A stretch of 64,000 bases of DNA from the NCBI GenBank assembly GCA_009192285.1, contig WBVU01000016.1:1375101-1439100 (forward strand). Reading direction: 5' to 3'. The notes beneath the pieces were generated by a model. That model saw nothing but the letters and a program-made list of their open reading frames with translations, was not told the origin of the DNA and searched no databases. The stretch's first letter is position 1. Each line of letters starts with the position of its first letter. Shown piece by piece: positions 39,128 to 52,069 of this stretch. The stretch comes from Morchella semilibera. Taxonomy: Eukaryota > Ascomycota > Pezizomycetes > Pezizales > Morchellaceae. A program made the position numbers and the translations under genes.

Positions 39128-42100
39128 AATAGCACTAAGGCGCCGGTCATGATATTAATAAACCTGCGACAATTTCAATATCCTCCACAAAAAATTTATC
39201 CCCAACACCACACCCCATTGATAAAAGAGATTAAAACAGACAAATGATAGATCTGATGATTCTCTACCGACTTTCTGTCTCTATTTATTTTTAAATTTTA
39301 TTTGGGAGGTGTGTTTTAGGACCAAGATACGGTCACATTTTCAGGGTTATGGCTGGTATTGGGCCAAATGCCACCGTATTCAGGGCTACAGGGTCATATT
39401 CGTGCCATTCAATACACAGTTTACTGGTTTAGATTCCTTTTCTCGCCCACAATCGAAAAAAAGAAAACCTACTCCCGTATCAAGGGTTAGGGTTGACCTT
39501 GAATGGTCACAAAGGTACATAACGGTCATGACCGGCGCCATAAAACGACATCCACCAATCTCTTATATTATCTATATGTGCCCTAAGTTTAAGATATCCA
39601 CTTCTTAAATGCTTACCCGACTCCACTTTTCTAGTCCTACCGCGATGATTTTCGATATTTAATATAAAAGGATATTCTTATCAGGAGATGCTACTATATC
39701 TTACAGCATTTGCGAAGAACTATCCCCTTAATGGAATTACATCTGTTAATAGTTCGGGCAGCCCTTGGACCTGTCAGGTCTATGATCGTATATTAGAGAG
39801 TTATACGAGCTCCCTAGTGACATTATTTGTATGTTTCGTACAGTAATATTCCCGAAAAGCAGTTACACCCGAACACACTCTCGGAATAACCTTCCCGGTT
39901 GCTAAATAACTTTCTTTCCGGGTAGAGAGGTATTTATCGCGGAACCTGGTTTTCCGTCCTTGGAGCGTCATTTATTCTTGTTTACGAGGTACGTTGTGAT
40001 AGAGTTTACTTGGCATCGGAGAAGAAGGTGATGGAAAACCCAAACCCTGCTTACCTTATGTATCTTTCAGTACTAGTACATGTTAGTAGTTCCCCCCTTC
40101 GGAATCTCGGCCAAAATTTCTTACTCCATCGCACGGTAGAAATATAAACTCCGATCCGGCCATGGCCAGGTATACTGACTAGGTAATGGCTAAACACAGT
40201 CTTGATACGTATACATACATACTACCTGAGTTATATGCATGATTCTTTCAAACGGGCCAGGAAAATATCTCCAAACTGGTCACAATTTTTATGAACTGAG
40301 TTTGATCAGGGTTCTTTTGAGCTTGCTCAATTCAACCGCTCCGCTCCATCCGTACAGACACACTTGCATCCCATGTTGCCAATTAATATGTGTAATTGTA
40401 AACTCTAGCTAATAAACTCCACTTTTTAAGTAATTATTATTAATGCTGATGCTGACCATATCTTATCGTAGGTTTTTTAGGTACAGTACTTGCAACAGCT
40501 CACGCATATTACCATCATTGCTCTACCAAGATCAGCCAAGAGTGCGGGAGAGTCACCGTTAAATGCGTACGACGTCACCGGTTACAGGATGCTCCGATCT
40601 CGGCATGTTGTTTCGGACCGAACACTTTCCGTGGCTTCCTACATGTACACACGTGCGCAATTAATCGCTTCTTATGCCTCCTAAGTCGCCGAGGATTTTA
40701 TGGACGGAAATCATTGGCAGCTAGATTAAAATAGTAACCCTTTGGAAAAATAAAAAATAAAATAAAAAAAAGACTTGGCAATGGAGCGCAGTCATGTTTT
40801 CATTTGGCTCACTAATGACTAGAGGCTAGAGCACCTAGCTAGCTATGTATGTAGCTAGGCATATACTCCTTATATGAGCCATATATATTAGTTGGCCTTA
40901 TTACAACAAGCGCATTCCAACTTCTACTTGGAGTACAAGGCTTTACAAGCAAGACCCAGCTTTGATCCCTTATGATGCATGTTGTGGTACTGCCAGAACA
41001 ATTTAAACTCAACATCCAAGCATTTCTGTGGGGTTACACATGCATGAACCTTAAGTATGTATGATGCAAGAAGCAAATCGACGAAGAAAAAGATGCTTTC
41101 TCGTCGTACGAATAGCAGTGCTTCACTGGCACAGGGCCAATGAGAATGGCCCACAAAGACGCCACGAAAACGAGTATTTGAAATGGTTGCCAGTCAATAG
41201 GTATCACGAAATGAGCTGAGAAAGAAAAGCTGTAACCGGACTGCGCCGTGAGACCATGATGGCATGGCACGAGGCTCTTTCAATATTCTTATCTGGTTAT
41301 TTACCAAGGTCTTCTTCGATCCTTCGCCTGTTCCTTCCGATCTGGATCAATAAACTGTTTGTATCCTATACATATCTGCATCTGTCCATCTCGTCCTTAG
41401 CTACTCTAAATTATATTTGACAATGACTGCTGACAAAATCCGAGTAAATTAAGACCCCATCCGCCGAAGAACCCCCGGAAATTCGATGCTACAACTAACT
41501 GGAGCCTAGATTCCCTGCTCAAGTAAGATATATGTAAACCTTACCTCCATACACTACCTATTGGCAATGATCTCAGGGCGGAGCAAGCCCCCGGAATGGG
41601 TTGATGTCGCTCCCTCCGAACCCAACCACCAGGGTAGTGCGTTGGCAGCAGTAAGTGGGTTTAACCTAATAATTAAGGCTCAAGGCCAAGCTTTTTCTGC
41701 GGCAATTTTCCATTTCGCCGAGTCCCGGTGGATAAATTTGAATGTTGCTTGTTAAGAAGGAACTGCAACAGGGTTTTAGGCATGAGGCAGGCAAGGCATG
41801 AGGAGGAGGAAAAAAAAAAAAAAAAAAAAAGACAGAGAATGAGAGAGGGGAATGACCCGTGGTATGTAGAAAAGCTTGGTTTCTTTGACGTATCCGGGTC
41901 CCGGGGATTACCGCTTTCTTGGCACTCGTGTTAATTGATTTGACGAAACCGTGCAGTACGTAACAGTGTTTATATCCGGCCGGAGGGGGTGGATCATGAG
42001 ATGTCATCAGAAGATCAAAGGAGAGCTAAATCTTTTTGCCTCAAGTGTGATTTCGAATAGTGCGAGAATTAAATGATCTGTCTGGCTCGGCATGGACAGT

Positions 42101-43316
42101 ACCTCTGGGAAAACGTCTCAACCACTCACCACTCAATCACTAACTCACTCACTGGGATCAAGCTTTAACATTGCATGATCATGATAGGTATGATAGGCAT
42201 GATATTTACTGATACATACCACATATGCATTAACTCGGTCCTTTATCCGTACATCGTTCGGCTATGTGAAGTTTAGGAATAAGATTCCAGTTTGCTCCTT
42301 CCTTCTCACAAAGATTAATAAGGCCGCGCCGTCCATCGGTATGTATGTATGATATGTCTCTCCTTCTTCCTCTCTCACACTCCCCCTCTCCATTGCACTC
42401 TCTTGGACTCGCCGCTTTTAGGCTAGAATACGTCTGATTCAGCTTCACTCGGGCTGGAGTGAAGAAAGCTGAAGCCGTCAGAGATTACCGAATGTAGGAA
42501 GATCGTACAACCACCGGCCCTGGGACTTGCCAAGCTAGCCTTTCTGGAACTATTCCTTCTTTTCTTTTTTCCCCTTTTGGACCCGTATCTGGATTAGAGT
42601 ACAAGTTGCGCTTTTAATTAAGCATATCGTGCTTATCCTCTTTTTATATTTCTATATTTCGTTTTTTTTGACGGATCCTTTTAAACTCCAATACTGTTCC
42701 ACACGGGCTGTAAGCTTATTTTTCCTGCGTTGGGTGATACGGGGAGGGGGGTGGGAGGAGTTTTAAACTTTTCTGGCGCACATGTGCGTGGTTGGTTTCG
42801 ATCCTGTGGGTTACATCTTATGGGGCAATCGATGCTACTGATGACCGCGGGTTGGATACACAGTGCACCCCCAATGTGTCACAGTAGAGTAGCAGGAAAG
42901 CCTGGGGCAAATTGCTCATGATTCCTAAGATATGCAGTGGGATTATGTAGTGCTGTTTCCATACGGTACGTACAGTACATGTGTATGAATGGTGTGCAAG
43001 GTGAAGGATAATAGTAATGTGAATTTGAAAGGAGGATCAGAAATTAAATAATAGGGCAACGGATCAGCTGGTATGTAATTGTGCAATGTGGTCCCCCACA
43101 TCTCGTTTCACTGTGCCGTTCCTATGTACCCTAGCTACACAAATGCCATCTCTTAGGCTTGCCCTGCGCATGCCCTGTATTGCATTTTTTTTTTTTTTTT
43201 TTTTTTCGCTTGGATATATATACCGTGATTATGGCGAGCGAGGCGAACTGTCCGTGAACACAATAAAGTGGATAGGGTAAAACGGATGAGAAGGTTGATA
43301 TGAGGCAATGCATAAT

Positions 43317-43645
43317 ATGTGTAATAGTAACAATAACAACAACCATAATAATTATAATAATAACTATAATAATAATCATAATTGCAATTTCATCGAATTA
43401 TAATTACAATATGGTATCTAATAGGACGTATCTATCTAGACTTGCACTTGCTCAGTGCCCATTACGTTCTTCACCCACAATTGCAGCAAGCCTCTTATCA
43501 CTACAATTTCAGTTACAGTTAAAGTTGCAGTTGCAGTTACAACTAACTACGGACCATCGGCATGTCTCATCGGCATCCTCAGTATGGAGCACATTGCAAC
43601 AACAACGACGACGACTACGACGACTCTACGACTACGACGACACAC
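43317..43645. repeat. Cluster of three simple-repeat tracts
   Basis: Three different tracts follow each other: an AAT/ATA-rich trinucleotide tract (about 43320-43405), a CAGTTA/CAGTTG hexamer tract (about 43506-43545), and a CAA/CGA/CTA trinucleotide tract (about 43597-43645). Several long open frames here (for example 43300-43692) are artefacts of the periodicity. Confidence 0.7.
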
Positions 43646-45839
43646 GTACGCACCCCCCCCAGGCCAGTAACAGCGTCTTTATCTATATCTAAAGGTTATT
43701 CGGCACCGAGACGGTAGTTTTCAGGTGAGGTGGTTTCATCTTTTTTTTTTCTTTGCATACCCTTCCCTCCGCGCTTGTTGCGTGTCTGGGAAGGAGAGAT
43801 CGAAGGGTCTAGAGTACTGTATGTACATATAGTAAAATGTAGGGGGAGGGGGGGGGGGGTATTGTAAAAGTAAAGTAATGCTACGTATGTATGATGGGTT
43901 CTCGGTTTATTATCCGGAGACAGGCAGGGCAGGCATATCAGAAACATCACTCATGATTAACTATAACAGCGGTAATAGCAAAGCCAATAGAGATGCAGTT
44001 TAATTTATGGGTAGGAGCAGCAGAAGTTGGAAATGTAGCTCATGTAGCAGCTGTACAGGCGGTAAATACATAAACTAAAAAAGTTATCATAGATTAGGAT
44101 GTGGGTAGGCTTGTATCGAAAGGTGAGAAGGGAGAGAGTGTGTAGTAGTGTGCACCATAAACTCAAGAACAGGTTAGCTACATGGCAAGCTACCACCCCC
44201 CGAAAAATGGCCTTCTTGAATGGGGGGCGAAGGGTACGACAGGTTACACCTTCAATCTCTAAAACGCAAAATTCGCCGGAGATGATGAGTTCCAAAATCA
44301 ATTTAAAAAGGAACTTGCCGCTCGAAGCGAGGAAGAGTTGAGTTAGGTTAGGATAAGCTCTTATGTATGCTTACCTTATCACCCACTCTCGGAACTCGGA
44401 ACCTCAAGCCCTCGCTCTATACTTCTGTTCTTAGAAATTACATTGTAACCTCTCCCTCTTTTTTTTTTTTTTTTTTTTTTGACCTCATGCACAGCTGCTC
44501 GGATCTGTATTTTTAATCCTTCTTCGCCTTCCTTTCTTTTTCTTTTTCTTCGAGCCTCTCCTTATGTTTGGATAACCCCCCTCCCCCCCCATCGCGTCAG
44601 CTAGAGAAGAGGGACGTGTAAGCGGATTGATAGGATCGAGCTGATTTTTATATTATTTGAACGATTAATTATATAAAATACATTCTGTACGGGATTGTGT
44701 ATACATACCTCGTAGAGTACCGCTAGCAGGATGCTCTCTAGCTGTAATATTTGGTTAGTAAGGTTGCTTTACTGTTTTCTCTACTAGGACGGAGTTTACC
44801 GCTCGTGGCGACAAGGGAGTGCAGTCAACAGCTGAGGTGCATGCAGTACATAGCGGGGTTAAGCTTTCTCTTTCCAGCTAAACCTAATCTTCTTACTTGG
44901 GAAGTCAGAAGTCTACATGTGTATACATGTATGTACATCACGTACTTACAATTAATTGTACTCTAAAAAATAAAATTTGAAGGTTCCCACTCACATGTCA
45001 ACATATAGAAGGGGGGGAGGAAACTATAAGCAAGGGAAGGCTTATGAGGACAACAGGAGGAACAAAGTCTACATAGCTGCAAAGAATGACGGTCATGATG
45101 ATTACCGCCGAGGAAGGGAAGGAAAGGGCGGTTCCTTCCTTCCTCCTTCCTTCCTCGCTGATGTAAGACCCCCCTCCCCCCACTCCATCCCTTCCGAAAG
45201 GTCCTAACCCAGTCGGATCTCTTTTCGTGTCCTCTTTCGTACTCTTCGTCCCCTTCCATTCCATCCTCCTATTCGGATCGTCGGCAGTTTCAGTTTCAGG
45301 GCTTGCGTTCTTTCGTTGTGCCTTTGAAACAGAATAGGCTCTTAATTGCTTGCCTTCTAGGGTAGGAAGGGGAAAGGAGATTTCTCTCTCATACTCCTCC
45401 TCCCCTCCCCCCCACACCCCTGCGCGGTGACGCGTATGTAACCTATTCCCAGATTGTGTGTAGATTATACATTTATACTCTATTGAACAATGAGTTATGT
45501 GCTCTCTCTTCTCTCTTTCTCAGCTCGATAAAGTAGATACATGTACAGATTTTACGTGTGAAACCTACAGTAGTGACTAACGCCACGCTATGAATCTCAA
45601 GTTTAAGCTCACCGGCTCATGTTGCCGCTCGGGTATGGAAACCTCGCTAAGCCGAGTGACCCTTTTTTCTTCCACTCCCGGTGAGGCTTGCAACGTTATG
45701 AACGGAGGAGAAGAAGCGTATGAGGTGGATGTTGCAGATCGGATCATCATGCGTGTTTCATGCTTCATTTTAGACAGCGCGTCGTTCGAACAATACATGA
45801 TCCAAAGAGAAGGAAAAGAAAAAACGAGCAGGTTTTTTT

Positions 45840-45842
<3 letters not shown>

Positions 45843-45871
<29 letters not shown>
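45843..45871. repeat. TC dinucleotide microsatellite
   Basis: An uninterrupted run of TC units following a T run. Confidence 0.9.
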
Positions 45872-45872
<1 letters not shown>

Positions 45873-48800
45873 AGGTGTAACCTAGGGCAAAACTGCTGAT
45901 TATCGGGTAAAAGTAAAGTGGGCTGTGGTGGGCTTGGAGGGCTTGGCCTATTCTGTCTTGGCTAGGTTGAGCGGCGGAGCGGAGATAGGGATTGAGGTGA
46001 AATTTGAGTTTTTTTCGAGCTTATTTTTTGCTTTTTATGGTAAAAGTCCCGTGCGTTCCTGAGCAACACCCGCTTTTTTATTTTTATTTTTATTTTTATT
46101 TTTTTTTTTGGAAAATGACCAAGCAAACAAGAAAAAGATTGATCATCTAGAAATTAAATGTGCCCCCCCCCCCCCTCCTCGCCCTTATTTATGAGCACAC
46201 TAGCACTTACCTTGTGCTGGTACGGTACGGTGTCAGGCTGTTTTCTTTGTACTGTTTTTCTTTTCCCCCTTTTAGGCACTGCCCTAGTGTGATCGGCCAA
46301 TATTCGTTCTTTGCGCCTGACGAGCGAGCCTCAGTTAGAGCTTTTTTAGAGTCACGGCATACATGATACAGTACGTAATTAGCATTTCCGTGGGGAAGAA
46401 CTCCGGAAATCTGTCCTCACATTTTCCTCCCGGGACCTTCCATCGATTCCAAGATCTCCAAGAAGCTTGTGCAATTAAGAACTGTTCCACCTCGGCGATT
46501 TTCCCCCAAGAAGGCTATTTTTCGCTCTGTCTTGGATTGAGTTGGGTTGTCTTAGGGGTTTCAAATTACACTTTTGAGTTGTCCGCCCCACTTGATTTGT
46601 GTTTATCTTGCTTTGGTGGAGGAGCTATGTAGGTTCAATCGCCTCGGATTCCAGTATTGGTGCGCAGTGGAGTTGGTACCTATAGAGTTTATTTGTCTCA
46701 TATCTTTCAAAAGCTAGTTAAACCTTGCTGCTTCATGAACGATTTTCTGATAGCTTAATCGGCGCCACGAGGGACCGAGGAGGTCGCTTGCCCGCGGCGC
46801 GGCGTACTCTGCGATGATGCGGGAGCGAATGAAGGGTCTTGTGTAGATTGGTGATGATGATGAATCCGATACGATACTCTAGATCTGAGTTCATTCCTGT
46901 CTACGAGTGAATGGGATACACATGATTACTTGGTACCGAGAACAGCCTCCGCCGTCATTCCGCAGCACGGCAGGGTACATAGAAGTACAGTTAGATAGTA
47001 CATGTACTTACATTCTTCTTAAGGAGAGAAGACGGTCGCGACGTATCAGTACTATTTCCATTAATTGGAAATCCGGGAGGCACGGATATTTCATGTATGT
47101 AGGTTGCCTCTACATACGAGGGCTTCATTCAGCTGATGAGGGCAGCGGCTGTACTTGAGACGTGCTCTCATATATTGCTGGGCATCATTCGTTTGTTTGC
47201 CGCCTCACTGCACCGCGCGCGCGTAAAGTTATATGTAGGCACGTAGCTAAACCAAGCAAACTGGGCACTCCGAATCTCGGGATAATGCATATGTAATCTT
47301 TTAAGCTTCTTCTTATTTTTGGCTATTGACCGATATAATGTGCATGTCTTGCAATCTGTCTAGATTTCTAGCTTTCTTGTGGAGTAGGATGGTTCTTCCG
47401 GCCAGACGCATTATTTGCGTGATGTAATGAGTGCACTTATCGAACCTTGGCGTAGGAAATTCCACCCGTCCGATTGAATAAAGGTTGTGTTCTTGAATCA
47501 ATCGAATAAAGTATTATGGCCCCCGCTCCAAGGAATTGACCGGGAGCAATAACTAATCCTAGTTCTATCTCTGTGTATTGCAATTGATGTTGGCAGGTAT
47601 GTAGGCAGATATCAATCATAACAAGCATTCGAGGTATCGGTTAGTCTGCAAGCCTGGACTCCATTCCGGATCAGATAGCAGAGTACCTCCTTAGCACTCG
47701 TGGCCTTGATTCTCAGATAAAGATGTTCGTAGTAAAATTGCGCTTTTCCCCACTAGTCCCACTCTCGGATTTTAGGGGTGGGTTTCTCCACAATTTCACT
47801 CCGGGCATCCTCCGTCCTCACCTGTTCCAGGTCAAGGAGGGATGATCTCAATTATTAAAGTAATTGCCTTGCCTTAGCTAGAAGAAGAAGCTTCGAGTGA
47901 AGGGGGATGAAAGGAAAATGGGGCTTCATTTGACGGAGCTAGCTAGGCTGGCTGGCTTGCTGGCGTTGACATCAAACCGTACCCTGACACGCGTCGTCAG
48001 CCAGATGTGAAGCAGCCCATGAGAGAGAAAGAATAGATTCATTCAATCGAGCAGCCCTCCATCCTCAGCCGGATATCATGCAGAGTAAAAAGAGGCGCCA
48101 CTAGCTCTAGCTCTACCCAACTGAGCTTTCTTCCCCACACTGTTGGTGTGGGAGGTTCGCCACACATTACTCCAAGAGTCATGTAACCATTCTAATGCCT
48201 GTCCATATAATAGGATGATACCAACTCGTTGCTTGTTGCGTAGACAGATATTTAGATGTTTGATATCCCATGCTTCCGAGAAAGGTCCTAAACCCAAGGG
48301 GGGGGGGTTGGTGGTGCCAAGCTCCAGGCGTGCGTGATAATATAATCTCCGTTTTAAGGGAGATCCAGAGAAATAGGGTAGATACGAATTTATCTATTTC
48401 AGACATAGGAAGGTACTAGTGTCGTCAAAAGGGCATATATGCATGGTTAAGATTCGAGATTCGATGCAGAATGTCACCGTTTTTGAGAGCATATCACTGG
48501 CTGTCAGTCAGTTTGATGAGTTTGATTAGTAGAAGTATGAATTGATGGCGAGGGCACCAACTGGAAAGAAAGGTTCAACAAGGCAATCCGTACAATCCGC
48601 CTGGCGTCGTTTTATGAATGATGAATTCGAATATGGAAGGAGCACCAGTCATATGTAGGCTAGATCAGGTGAACGTTTCCTCCATGGTGTTGCTAAAAAT
48701 TAATAGCAGATGTGGTGTCCTCAGCCCGGCCTTTTCCTAAACATGAAGGCGAGAAATCTAGCCATCCTTAAACCAAACTTTCACCAGATGCGTAACCCTG

Positions 48801-49731
48801 CACGGGCTCGATCGAATAAATGTGGTTTTATTCGCCGCTATAATTTATGTACTATGGCTGTACATACGTGCATAGCGTAATCACAATGGAGGGAGGGGGG
48901 TCTCCAAGCTTTCTCGGCACGAAGTAAATGCACCTTCTAAGCATTTTAGCAGCCTCCACTTAATTCCACATTCCAGACTGCCATGCCCTCCTTTAGGGTG
49001 TTTGACCTGGAAAAAGATGAACGAAGGAATGAGCGCGAGTCGCGGTCCTCATTGCTACTCTTAGATAGGGATTAAAGTAGTCTATTGAGCCACACGGATT
49101 CCTTGCGCTCCGTGGATCTTTACTTTACGAATCTTTGCGCTACCATACGACCCACTTACTTGTTCTCTATTTTACTCGACTCGTACTCATGCTCCGCCTC
49201 CTCCGCGCAAGGGAGAGAGGGATCAGGCACACAAAAGCAGTAATTTAATATGTTAATAGGTTCCAAGCCGGATTTGTCACCTGGGCTTATCCCTCAGGCA
49301 GTTTACCGGAAAGAGGGTAAAATCAAATATGGTGATAGTCAGTAGATAATAACATACTTCATGTATAGGGGGGAGAAACTGTGCAGATGAAAGAGATGAG
49401 ATAGCAGATTGAGTGAAATATAGAGAAGATGTACTACAATGCATGTACATACATGTACATAGCTATAAAACTCAGGGCGCCAAGCAAGAGACCCAAGATA
49501 GATTCATCAGAAGAAGTCATGGCGCAAGATGATACTTGGCCTAGAAGCTATTAAGAACAAGAGCAAGCAAGCGTAAGCGTAGTCGTCGTCGTCCGACCTT
49601 CGACGGTTATAGGCTGTTTCGATCTACTCCGTCTCCACAGTTGGATGTCTGTCTGTGATCTGTCTGTCTATCTGTACGTATATCTGTATGAGGTCCCTGG
49701 TCTTCCACCGCTGTTACTACTATTGACCCAT

Positions 49732-50833
49732 GTAAGTACTTGTTTTATTGGGTTACATTTCCGCGTGGCTCTTTATTATTTCCTGTTTTATTTCTCATTT
49801 TCTATTTTATTTTTATTTTTTCCTATTCGATTCCCATGTTTCGTTGCTCGTTGGTCTGTTGCTGGGTTTTACCACGTTTCGATTCCAAGGCTTGTAACTG
49901 TTACTCCACTCGTGACCCAGTCAGTAGTTGTATACTTTTTTGTATCAAAACTAACCATCATCTACATAAACGTTTTTATTTTTATTTTAGGTGTGTGTGT
50001 GTGTGTGGGAAAGGGTGGTGTGTGTATGTGTGTGGGTGTGGGTATGTGCGAGTGACAGAATGAGAGACAGCCACTGTGCCGCGAATTATTGCTTGGATTA
50101 GTAGAATCTCTCTTGACCCCCGGAGCATCATCCATACTGACCGCCGCCGAGAAGCCGAGCGATACTTTCCAATCCTTACTACTTGTTGACTACTGGTTGT
50201 TTGAGAAGTGGGAATATCGCCCGTCGCCGCTTGTGCAGCAGCCAAGGTGCCTTTTACACGCTCCGATAATCATAGATATACCTCGCCGCTCTCCCCCTCC
50301 ATCCTTCTTTCTCTCCCCCCTCCCCCCCCCTTCATCTACATATTCCCGCTATTCCCTCCTCTTTTTCCATACCTTCTTTCTCTCAAAAACCTCTCGATCC
50401 CTCGTGTGTACCAACCATACATTCCATTCAGCAGCCCTTCGACCCACCACCACCACCAACCAACATCCATCATACACGGGATTCATTTACGTCACCAACA
50501 TTCACCGTTGTCCCCTCCTTCGCCCACCATTCTTTAAAAAAGGACTTGCCTTTAAGAGAGCAACCCCAATATCGGTACATAACTCCCTCTAATCTTCCTC
50601 ACCGATATCGTCCCTTCTTTCCCTACTTCACGAACAAAGAGAAAATAAAAAAATAAAAAAAATCCAGTTACATACCATCTTGCAACTACTAACAAGTGGA
50701 ATTAGTCACACACATTACAACAAAAAAAACCATCGCAACGTTTTCCTACTTAAATAGGATTACACCCCCCCACAAAACTATCTACACCCCATCGCCGTTT
50801 GATCAGACTCAGAGGGGAATATAATATTTAGAT
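49732..50833 (+). promoter_or_regulatory. Long leader with probable 5'-UTR intron of the WOPR gene
   Basis: A canonical intron can be drawn from GTAAGT at 49732 through a CTAAC branch word at 49951-49955 and a pyrimidine-rich tract to TTTTAG ending at 49990 (259 nt). It is followed by a GT-rich stretch and then a strongly pyrimidine-rich segment (50280-50530), before the ATG at 50834. Several upstream ATGs occur, including one at 49645 just before the donor and one at 50089 opening a 167-codon frame with no family likeness. Long leaders with upstream frames are typical of fungal developmental regulators. The transcription start is not visible. Confidence 0.4.
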
Positions 50834-52069
50834 ATGGAAACTTATCATGGTCATGTACGGTCACCGGCCGACGCTATCGTTTTGTTCGAGGCTTGTCGGA
50901 TAGGTCTGCTTCCTCGGGTGCAACGCCGGTTATCAGAGAAGGAGCGACAAAACATCAAGTCTGGGAGTATCTTCGTCTGGGATGAGCGGGAGGCTGGGAT
51001 GAGACGATGGACAGATGGAAAGTCATGGAGTGCAAGTAGGGTGTCAGGCAGCTTCTTGACCTACAGAGAGATGGAGGGGAAACGAGGGGGGAATGCGTTT
51101 GCGCCTCCAGTAACCACTCTTGCCGTATCTGGTCGAGGAGGAAAATCGCCGAATCCTGATAGTGATTCGGAAGGCATGGATATTGAGGGACCAGATGGGT
51201 ACCGATATAAGCCGGATGGTCTGATGAAGCAGTCATTCTCTATCACCACAGCAACTCACCAGAAGCTCCATCTCATCAGCTACTACGCTCGTTCACATCC
51301 CTCATCGCAGAATCTGATGCAACCTACACAGGATATCCAATTGAAACACATCAGGCCTGCTAAAGGAATGTACCCGGAGTCCACTGTCCATGAGCAGCAG
51401 AATGTTCCCATGGTCACCAGAGGTCCCATGATCGCTACGAACTTTCCTCATCAATCGTCTCCAAACGCTTTAATACCAAGACAAGGCGCTACACACCCCA
51501 ATAACTATCCTCAAAGCGTAAATCCGTACGGCTGGCCACCGAGCCCTGTATCAACACCCCCCACAAACATTCCGCTCCAGCTGTCCTACTCAAATCAAGC
51601 ACAGCTTCCAGCACCAAATAGTGCCGCTTCTTCACCAATGTCGTACAGCGCACCTTCCCTCTCGGGTGGCTCACCAATGCAGTACGATCGACCGCCACTG
51701 CCACACCTAGAATCTTTGCCGTCGTCGCAAGCAACCCATCGCACTTTGGGATCACCCTTAATGCACCTCCACCGTTCCCCTAGAATGGGCGATGCACAGC
51801 ATCAGAGGCAACAGTCAAGCCCGCCACCAGCTCTTCCTGTTCCTGTTTCACAATCGGATCGTTACACTTCACCCGCCAACAGTATCGGACAACGGTCACC
51901 TCCGAGAGATAACTGGGACATCAATCCGTTAAGACAGAGCCCCAACGGAATGGAGCCTGGAAGCCCGGAAAGGACCGGACTTGAGGTACAAGATATTCCC
52001 GCTGTCAAATTGGGATTCAGTGAAGACATCCGAGCATTAAGAGTACTTGACCGGGGTTTTGCTGCATAA
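50834..52069 (+). CDS. PAC2: Gti1/Pac2-family WOPR transcriptional regulator
   Basis: Single exon, 411 aa. The N-terminal WOPR DNA-binding module has both halves: residues about 1-87 (HVRSPADAIVLFEACRIGLL, SGSIFVWDEREAGMRRWTDG, SWSASRVSGSFLTYREMEG) and, after a short acidic linker, about 122-155 (YRYKPDGLMKQSFSITTATH then KLHLISYYARS). WSASRVSGSFLTYRE with RRLSEKERQ marks the Pac2 branch, not the Wor1/Ryp1/Sge1 branch, which usually reads WSPSRILGNFLVYRE. The rest is Pro/Ser/Gln-rich and probably an activation or interaction region. The final EDIRALRVLDRGF resembles the conserved tail of this branch. Family members are nuclear regulators of development, mating and morphology, acting near cAMP and pheromone MAPK signalling. 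The Fus3-type kinase 34 kb away is on the same strand; no direct link is shown. Confidence 0.93.
   Translation: METYHGHVRSPADAIVLFEACRIGLLPRVQRRLSEKERQNIKSGSIFVWDEREAGMRRWTDGKSWSASRVSGSFLTYREMEGKRGGNAFAPPVTTLAVSGRGGKSPNPDSDSEGMDIEGPDGYRYKPDGLMKQSFSITTATHQKLHLISYYARSHPSSQNLMQPTQDIQLKHIRPAKGMYPESTVHEQQNVPMVTRGPMIATNFPHQSSPNALIPRQGATHPNNYPQSVNPYGWPPSPVSTPPTNIPLQLSYSNQAQLPAPNSAASSPMSYSAPSLSGGSPMQYDRPPLPHLESLPSSQATHRTLGSPLMHLHRSPRMGDAQHQRQQSSPPPALPVPVSQSDRYTSPANSIGQRSPPRDNWDINPLRQSPNGMEPGSPERTGLEVQDIPAVKLGFSEDIRALRVLDRGFAA

Larger units (their letters stand above)
35206..49644. other. 14-kb gene-free block upstream of PAC2
   Basis: No conserved protein found. It contains a TA-CAGTA MITE (37287-37457), a possible pogo-like relic (38956-39127), a GATC tandem near 36403-36420, a simple-repeat cluster at 43317-43645, a TC run near 45845-45871, a TTTTTA tandem near 46077-46105 and several long homopolymers (T near 43186-43206 and 44460-44480, A near 41811-41830). 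It may include distal regulatory DNA of the WOPR gene, but nothing in the sequence proves that. Confidence 0.5.

Noticed and set aside
40924-41270. Two overlapping minus-strand frames of 76 and 78 codons
   Set aside because: Looked briefly like a transposon fragment, but no catalytic motif, ends or second copy could be found.
43300-43692. 130-codon open frame
   Set aside because: Produced by three consecutive simple-repeat tracts.
48100-48130. A tRNA A-box-like word on the minus strand (AGCTCAGTTGGGTAGAGC)
   Set aside because: No acceptor-stem pairing, no anticodon stem-loop and no GGTTCRA B box at the right distance; it appears to be a chance match.
50089-50592. 167-codon open frame before PAC2
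   Set aside because: Lies in the pyrimidine-rich leader and has no family features; at most an upstream frame.
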